Shown piece after piece: positions 7,207 through 10,458 of a stretch of DNA of 10,458 nucleotides. How positions within the stretch are numbered: the first letter of the stretch is position 1; every line of letters begins with the position of its first letter. The translations under genes and the position numbers were made by a program. The stretch covers positions 1-10,458 of the forward strand of contig CAZEFR010000059.1 of NCBI GenBank assembly GCA_964511555.1, in the 5' to 3' direction. The stretch is from CAIZGX01 sp964511555 (GTDB lineage Bacteria > Bacteroidota > Bacteroidia > Flavobacteriales_D > Sanyastnellaceae). The notes beneath the pieces are model-generated. The model ran no database searches, was not told the DNA's origin, and worked only from the letters and a program-made list of their open reading frames with translations.

Positions 7207-8200
7207 CCATAGCATCAATCCATACTTCCGAGTCGTTCAAGCTCGGAACAAGCTGAACTTTTTCGCCGCCGTGTTCTTCAAAAAGCTCTTGGTATTCTTC
7301 TCCAATTTCAATGGTTGTTTCCAGACAATCTGCAACGAAAGCAGGAGAAAATACCAAGAGCTTTTTCGCTCCTTTATCTCCCAATTCCTTAATGATGTCG
7401 TCTGAGAAAGGTTCAATCCATCCTTTGCCTAAGCGGCTTTGAAAACACACCGTGTATTCACTTTCTGAAAGTCCTACTCCCGCAGCAATAGCGCGAGCCG
7501 TAGCATAACACGTCGCCTTGTAACACATGTGATTCTCTTCGTTAATCTCATGCTCGCAACTGTGATTGCGACACTTGTTATCGTCGTACAATTTGTCTAA
7601 CTGACGTTCAGGCAATCCGTGAAAACTGAACAGCACACGATCGTATTCCTTCAAATCGAATTGCTTCGCATTGTCTACGTAGCCTTGAATGTACAAGGGC
7701 TCGTCATAAAACTGAGAAATCAAAACTACTTCCGGAATGCTCCACCACTTCGAAACAATGTTCATCACTTTTTCATGCACACTTCCGGTTGTGGCAGATG
7801 CGTATTGCGGGAACATAGGCAACACCACAATCTTCTCTGCTCCCCACTCTTCTATCTCGCGCAGAGCGTTGTCTATACTCGGAACCTGATAACGCATAGC
7901 CAAGAAAACTTTCGTTTCGTTTTCATCAAAACGCGCTTGCAATTGCTCCTTGTTTCTCTTTCCATAATGAATCAAAGGCGAACCGTTTTCAGTCCAAAGT
8001 TTCTTGTAGATCGCAGCACTTTTTCTGTGGCGGAAAGGAACAATGATTCCATTCACCAAGATGGCTCTTCCAATGGCGGCCACGTCAATAACGCGAGGGT
8101 CATTTAAGAACTCTGTTAAATATCTGTAAACAGCCCCAGGTGTTGGTGCGTCGGGTGAACCCAAGTTCACAAGAAGAATAGCGGTCTTTTTCATTTTCAT
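7175..8200 (-). CDS. hemH: Ferrochelatase with internal four-cysteine motif
   Basis: About 341 residues, the usual length. It inserts Fe2+ into protoporphyrin IX (or coproporphyrin III), the last or near-last step of haem synthesis. Visible motifs: N-terminal AILLVNLGSPDAP, TENGSPLIHYG, LPMFPQYASATTGSV, the catalytic His in SFHGLPERQ (about residue 194), CFQSRLGKGWIEP, and the Glu of VFSPAFVADCLETTIEI (about residue 294). Four Cys at about 210, 215, 226 and 231 (C-x4-C-x10-C-x4-C) are candidate ligands for a [2Fe-2S] cluster. The start is uncertain: ATG at 8200, 8194 or 8224 are all in frame. A promoter-like TTG-N19-TTCCTTTG lies over the 8224 start, so 8200 or 8194 (MKKTAILLVNLG) is preferred. 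It is convergent with, and overlaps, the T9SS gene, and is divergent from yicC. Confidence 0.95.
   Translation of the reverse strand: MKMKKTAILLVNLGSPDAPTPGAVYRYLTEFLNDPRVIDVAAIGRAILVNGIIVPFRHRKSAAIYKKLWTENGSPLIHYGKRNKEQLQARFDENETKVFLAMRYQVPSIDNALREIEEWGAEKIVVLPMFPQYASATTGSVHEKVMNIVSKWWSIPEVVLISQFYDEPLYIQGYVDNAKQFDLKEYDRVLFSFHGLPERQLDKLYDDNKCRNHSCEHEINEENHMCYKATCYATARAIAAGVGLSESEYTVCFQSRLGKGWIEPFSDDIIKELGDKGAKKLLVFSPAFVADCLETTIEIGEEYQELFEEHGGEKVQLVPSLNDSEVWIDAMVSILQPYLSA
7226..7248 (+). terminator. Possible terminator hairpin downstream of the T9SS gene
   Basis: A perfect 7-bp inverted repeat, TTCCGAG (7226-7232) and CTCGGAA (7242-7248), with a 9-nt loop, begins 20 nt after the T9SS gene stop. 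A run of five T follows at 7259-7263, about 10 nt after the stem, so it is not a textbook intrinsic terminator. It lies inside the hemH coding region, so the sequence is also constrained by protein. Confidence 0.25.
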
Positions 8201-8208
8201 TTCGTCTG

Positions 8209-8238
8209 CAAAGGAAAACAACATTCTTTAACCTCCAA
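8209..8238 (-). promoter_or_regulatory. Candidate promoter for hemH
   Basis: On the minus strand TTG (8238-8236), a 19-nt spacer, then TTCCTTTG (8216-8209). This fits the Bacteroidota -33/-7 layout except that the -7 starts TT rather than TA. It would start transcription at about 8203-8205, just ahead of the ATG at 8200, which argues against the longer ATG at 8224. Confidence 0.35.
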
Positions 8239-8250
8239 TGTTCAATGTTG

Positions 8251-8258
8251 TATCTTTG
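8251..8258 (+). promoter_or_regulatory. Bacteroidota -7 promoter element for the yicC-gmk-nadD operon
   Basis: TATCTTTG matches TAnnTTTG exactly and ends 17 nt before the yicC ATG, giving a leader of about 10 nt. A weak TTTA at 8227-8230 is near the -33 position. The element's TTTG is the left end of a 12-bp perfect palindrome, TTTGCATGCAAA (8255-8266), and it is preceded by a 7-bp direct repeat CAATGTT CAATGTT (8236-8249). Confidence 0.6.
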
Positions 8259-8275
8259 CATGCAAAATTGCACAC

Positions 8276-9145
8276 ATGTTAAGATCTATGACCGGCTACG
8301 GTAAAGCCGAACTTCAGAAAGAAACCAAAAAGTTCTCGGCTGAAGTGCGCTCCCTCAACAGCAAAGGACTAGACTTAAGCGTTCGCGTTCCAAGTGTGTA
8401 TCGCGACAAAGAGCTGGAATTGCGTTCAACGTACGGAGAACTCGTGATACGCGGAAAGTCAGAAGTTTCAATTTATATTGAAAACAACAGCGGCGAAAAA
8501 CGCATGCACCTCGACACCGACTTAATGAATTCGTATTACAACGAACTTTCGATTTGGAAGGAAGGAAAAGACCTCGGTTCAGCCGACATCTTGGCCACGC
8601 TCATGCGCATGCCTGAAGTCATGAAGTTCGAACAAGCAGAGCCAACGGAAGACGAATGGAACTGCATTGCTGCATTGGTAAAACAAGCGTTCGATCTTTT
8701 CGAAAACTACAGACAAGCCGAAGGCGCGAAGCTTCAAAAAGAGTTTGAAATGCGCATTGCAAATATTCTTCGTTTGCGTGAAGACCTTATTGCGCCTATG
8801 GAAGAGCGCAAAGAAAAAACAAGAGAGCGCATTAAAGCGCAATTGGATGAGTTGGTAGGGAAGGAAAAAATAGACGAGAACAGATTCGAGCAGGAGTTGA
8901 TTTATTATTTGGAAAAACTCGATGTGTCGGAAGAATTGCAACGTTTGCTTTCGAACTGCGAAATGTTCAACGAAGAATTAAACGGTGGTGCGCAAGGAAG
9001 AAAATTGGGATTCATTTCTCAAGAAATCGGAAGAGAGATCAACACCATTGGTTCGAAAGCCAACGACGCAACGATGCAACGCATGGTGGTAGAGATGAAA
9101 GATGAGCTAGAAAAAATTAAAGAACAAATCAACAATGTTCTCTAG
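8276..9145 (+). CDS. yicC: YicC/YloC-family endoribonuclease
   Basis: A 289-residue cytoplasmic protein, full length for the family. The opening MLRSMTGYGKAELQ and the N-terminal YicC domain (about 1-155, with NSKGLDLSVRVP), a charged, probably coiled-coil middle (about 155-235), and the conserved C-terminal DUF1732 region (about 237-289: GAQGRKLGFISQEIGREINTIGSKAND) are all present. Characterised members are single-strand endoribonucleases; E. coli YicC has been linked to degradation of the small RNA RyhB. The start at 8276 is the first ATG after the -7 element and gives the family's usual N-terminus. It overlaps gmk by 11 nt, so yicC, gmk and nadD form a translationally coupled operon; yicC-gmk adjacency is common in bacteria. 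Confidence 0.95.
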   Translation: MLRSMTGYGKAELQKETKKFSAEVRSLNSKGLDLSVRVPSVYRDKELELRSTYGELVIRGKSEVSIYIENNSGEKRMHLDTDLMNSYYNELSIWKEGKDLGSADILATLMRMPEVMKFEQAEPTEDEWNCIAALVKQAFDLFENYRQAEGAKLQKEFEMRIANILRLREDLIAPMEERKEKTRERIKAQLDELVGKEKIDENRFEQELIYYLEKLDVSEELQRLLSNCEMFNEELNGGAQGRKLGFISQEIGREINTIGSKANDATMQRMVVEMKDELEKIKEQINNVL

Positions 9146-9719
9146 TCAAGTTAAAGGAAAAGCCATTATTTTCTCTGCTCCTAGCGGCGCGGGTAAAACA
9201 ACGCTTGTAAGATATTTGCTCTCTGAGCCCGCGCTCATGTTGGCTTTCAGCGTAAGCGCCACTTCACGTGAACGTCGCGGAGAAGAAGTAGACGGAAAGG
9301 ATTATCACTTTTTGTCGAACGAAGAATTTCAAAATAAAATAGACAACAACGAATTCGTTGAATGGGAAGAAGTCTATGCCGGAACGAAATACGGAACACT
9401 CAAAAGCGAAGTGGAACGCATTTGGAAATGCGGTAAACACGTCATCTTCGATGTTGACGTTGTAGGCGGACTTCACCTCAAAGAAATATTTCATCATCGC
9501 GCCTTGGCTGTCTTTGTTCAGCCTCCGAGTGTGGAAGCGTTGATGGACCGATTGAAAAACAGATCCACAGAAACGGAAGAAAAAATTCAGCAACGTGTTT
9601 CGAAAGCTGGATTGGAATTAACCTACGCCGACAAGTTCGATGTGCGCTTGGTGAACGATAACCTCGACGTGGCGAAAGCAGAAGCACTGAAGTTGGTGAA
9701 CGACTTTCTAGCCGAATGA
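9135..9719 (+). CDS. gmk: Guanylate kinase
   Basis: A 194-residue enzyme that phosphorylates GMP to GDP with ATP in purine nucleotide synthesis and salvage; essential and cytoplasmic. The P-loop is APSGAGKTT (residues 15-23). The GMP-binding region follows with SATSRERRGEEVDGKDYHF (about 41-59) and the lid/GMP contacts YAGTKYGT (81-88). DVDVVGG (core strand and following turn) and the arginine-bearing RLKNRSTETEEKIQQR segment complete the fold. The ATG at 9135 lies inside the end of yicC (11-nt overlap); no later ATG precedes the P-loop, so this start is well supported. The stop overlaps nadD by 4 nt. Confidence 0.97.
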   Translation: MFSSQVKGKAIIFSAPSGAGKTTLVRYLLSEPALMLAFSVSATSRERRGEEVDGKDYHFLSNEEFQNKIDNNEFVEWEEVYAGTKYGTLKSEVERIWKCGKHVIFDVDVVGGLHLKEIFHHRALAVFVQPPSVEALMDRLKNRSTETEEKIQQRVSKAGLELTYADKFDVRLVNDNLDVAKAEALKLVNDFLAE

Positions 9720-10321
9720 ACATAGCACTACTCTTCGGATCGTTTAACCCTGTTCATAACGGACATCTCGCCATGGCGCATGCAGCGCTTCAATCAAACA
9801 AATGCGATGAAGTCTGGTTCGTCGTTAGTCCGCACAACCCATTGAAATCGCTCGACACCTTGGCCTCTGCCAACGACCGAGCGCACATGGTTTCACTGGC
9901 TCTTCAAAACGAAAGCAAAATCAAAATCTGTACGATTGAATTCGACATGCCCACGCCTTCGTATACAATTCACACCATTCGCAAACTGAAAGAAGAATAT
10001 CCTTCCTTCAACTTTCACATCCTCTGCGGAACCGATGTGGTGAACTCGCTTCCCGCTTGGTATAAGTTTGAAGAATTAATTCAAGCAGTGAAATTCCTCG
10101 TTTGCTCGCGTGAGATTGAAAATCAATTTGCACAACACACGTTAGTTCAAGATCATCCTGAACAGTTTGAGTTTATTGCATTTGAAGCGATGGATGTTTC
10201 TTCAACGAAGATTCGAGAACAACTTTCGCAAACTGGGGAGTCCTCTCAAGTCACTGAGCAAGTTTTGGCTTTCATACTCAGCCACGGATTATATGGATGT
10301 GTTAAAGGGAAGATAAGTTAA
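9716..10321 (+). CDS. nadD: Nicotinate-nucleotide adenylyltransferase
   Basis: A 201-residue cytoplasmic nucleotidyltransferase that joins ATP and nicotinate mononucleotide to make deamido-NAD, the penultimate step of NAD synthesis. The N-terminal GSFNPVHNGHL (residues 8-18) holds the H-x-G-H adenylyl-transfer signature (His14, His17), and SSTKIR at 162-167 matches the family's C-terminal ISSTxIR motif. Also visible are SPHNPLK (about 38-44), CGTDVVNSLPAWYKFEEL (about 104-121) and the closing ILSHGLYG. The ATG overlaps the gmk stop as ATGA, showing translational coupling. The last residues (KGKIS) and the TAA stop run into the purine-rich tandem repeat that follows, so the extreme C-terminus may have been reshaped by it. 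Confidence 0.96.
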   Translation: MNIALLFGSFNPVHNGHLAMAHAALQSNKCDEVWFVVSPHNPLKSLDTLASANDRAHMVSLALQNESKIKICTIEFDMPTPSYTIHTIRKLKEEYPSFNFHILCGTDVVNSLPAWYKFEELIQAVKFLVCSREIENQFAQHTLVQDHPEQFEFIAFEAMDVSSTKIREQLSQTGESSQVTEQVLAFILSHGLYGCVKGKIS

Positions 10322-10380
10322 GAGAAGTTAAGAGAAGTTAAGAGAAGTTAAGAGAAGTTAAGAGAAGTTAAGAGAAGGTA
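10316..10380 (+). repeat. 10-bp purine-rich tandem repeat starting on the nadD stop codon
   Basis: The unit AGAGAAGTTA is repeated exactly five times from 10321 to 10370, with a sixth copy (10371-10380) differing by one base (GTTA to GGTA), and a partial copy AAGTTA at 10315-10320 that supplies the nadD TAA. As 10 is not a multiple of 3 and the unit contains TAA, every forward frame is stopped about every 30 nt, so it is non-coding. Such exact copies suggest recent slippage expansion. Confidence 0.95.
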
Positions 10381-10439
10381 AGAGAGGGGAAGAAATTAAA
10401 AGAGAAGAAAGGTTAAGAGAAGGTAAGAGAGGGGAAGAA
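10367..10439 (+). repeat. Degenerate repeat zone with an exact 28-bp duplication
   Basis: The 28-nt block 10367-10394 recurs exactly at 10412-10439, 45 bp downstream. Each block is made of diverged copies of the 10-bp unit (GTTAAGAGAAG, GGTAAGAGAG, GGGAAGAA). The 17 nt between them are also A/G-rich. So a second level of duplication sits on top of the simple tandem repeat. No terminator or RNA gene is seen here; the last 19 bases to the window edge are too short to assign. Confidence 0.85.
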
Positions 10440-10458
10440 TGTATGTGGTTATGTTGCG

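Noticed and set aside
7619..8107. Plus-strand ORF of 162 codons inside hemH
   Set aside because: Antisense shadow of a strongly conserved ferrochelatase; no recognisable domain and no promoter.
8201..8224. hemH start at ATG 8224
   Set aside because: The eight extra residues (MLFSFADE) are not typical for ferrochelatases and the likely -7 element lies inside them. Not excluded without 5'-end data.
8579..8941. Minus-strand ORF of 120 codons inside yicC
   Set aside because: Antisense shadow of yicC, rich in Phe because the sense strand is rich in Glu/Lys codons.

Overview
The window reads as chromosomal DNA of a Bacteroidota (Bacteroidetes) bacterium, probably a free-living flavobacterium or sphingobacterium-like lineage. 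Three things support this: a large secreted protein ending in a type IX secretion (Por) sorting domain; a TonB-dependent receptor with an N-terminal carboxypeptidase-regulatory-like domain next to an HYC_CC_PP-type small protein; and start-proximal promoter elements of the Bacteroidota form TAnnTTTG. No rRNA, tRNA, CRISPR array, integrase or transposase is visible.

Layout. (1) Bases 1-1205, minus strand: the N-terminal ~400 residues of an ALDH7-type aldehyde dehydrogenase (piperideine-6-carboxylate / aminoadipate-semialdehyde class), cut by the left edge. (2) Bases 1206-1274: a short divergent promoter region. (3) Bases 1275-4433, plus strand: a putative metal (probably copper) handling cluster of three genes: a small exported Cys/His-rich HYC_CC_PP-like protein, an exported HMA-domain protein with a CxxC motif, and a TonB-dependent outer-membrane receptor. 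Between the first two genes, and running into the 3' end of the first, lies an array of nine tiny triloop hairpins separated by exact 4-nt linkers (1660-1798). (4) Bases 4459-7206, plus: a 915-residue T9SS-secreted multidomain surface protein. (5) Bases 7175-8200, minus: ferrochelatase hemH with an unusual internal four-cysteine motif; its 3' end overlaps the 3' end of the T9SS gene by 32 bp. (6) Bases 8276-10321, plus: a tightly overlapping housekeeping operon yicC-gmk-nadD (RNA endonuclease family, guanylate kinase, nicotinate-nucleotide adenylyltransferase), preceded by a good Bacteroidota -7 element. (7) Bases 10316-10458: a purine-rich 10-bp tandem repeat that begins on the nadD stop codon and decays into a 28-bp duplicated block.

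Working together: genes in region 3 plausibly form one transcription unit for metal capture at the cell envelope (receptor in the outer membrane, small metal-binding proteins in the periplasm). hemH uses ferrous iron for haem synthesis but is transcribed separately. The yicC-gmk-nadD operon is conserved housekeeping. The most unusual element is the hairpin array, whose stems vary in a base-pair-preserving way and which appears to have supplied the last ~20 codons of the HYC_CC_PP-like gene. No clearly new multi-gene system is evident.
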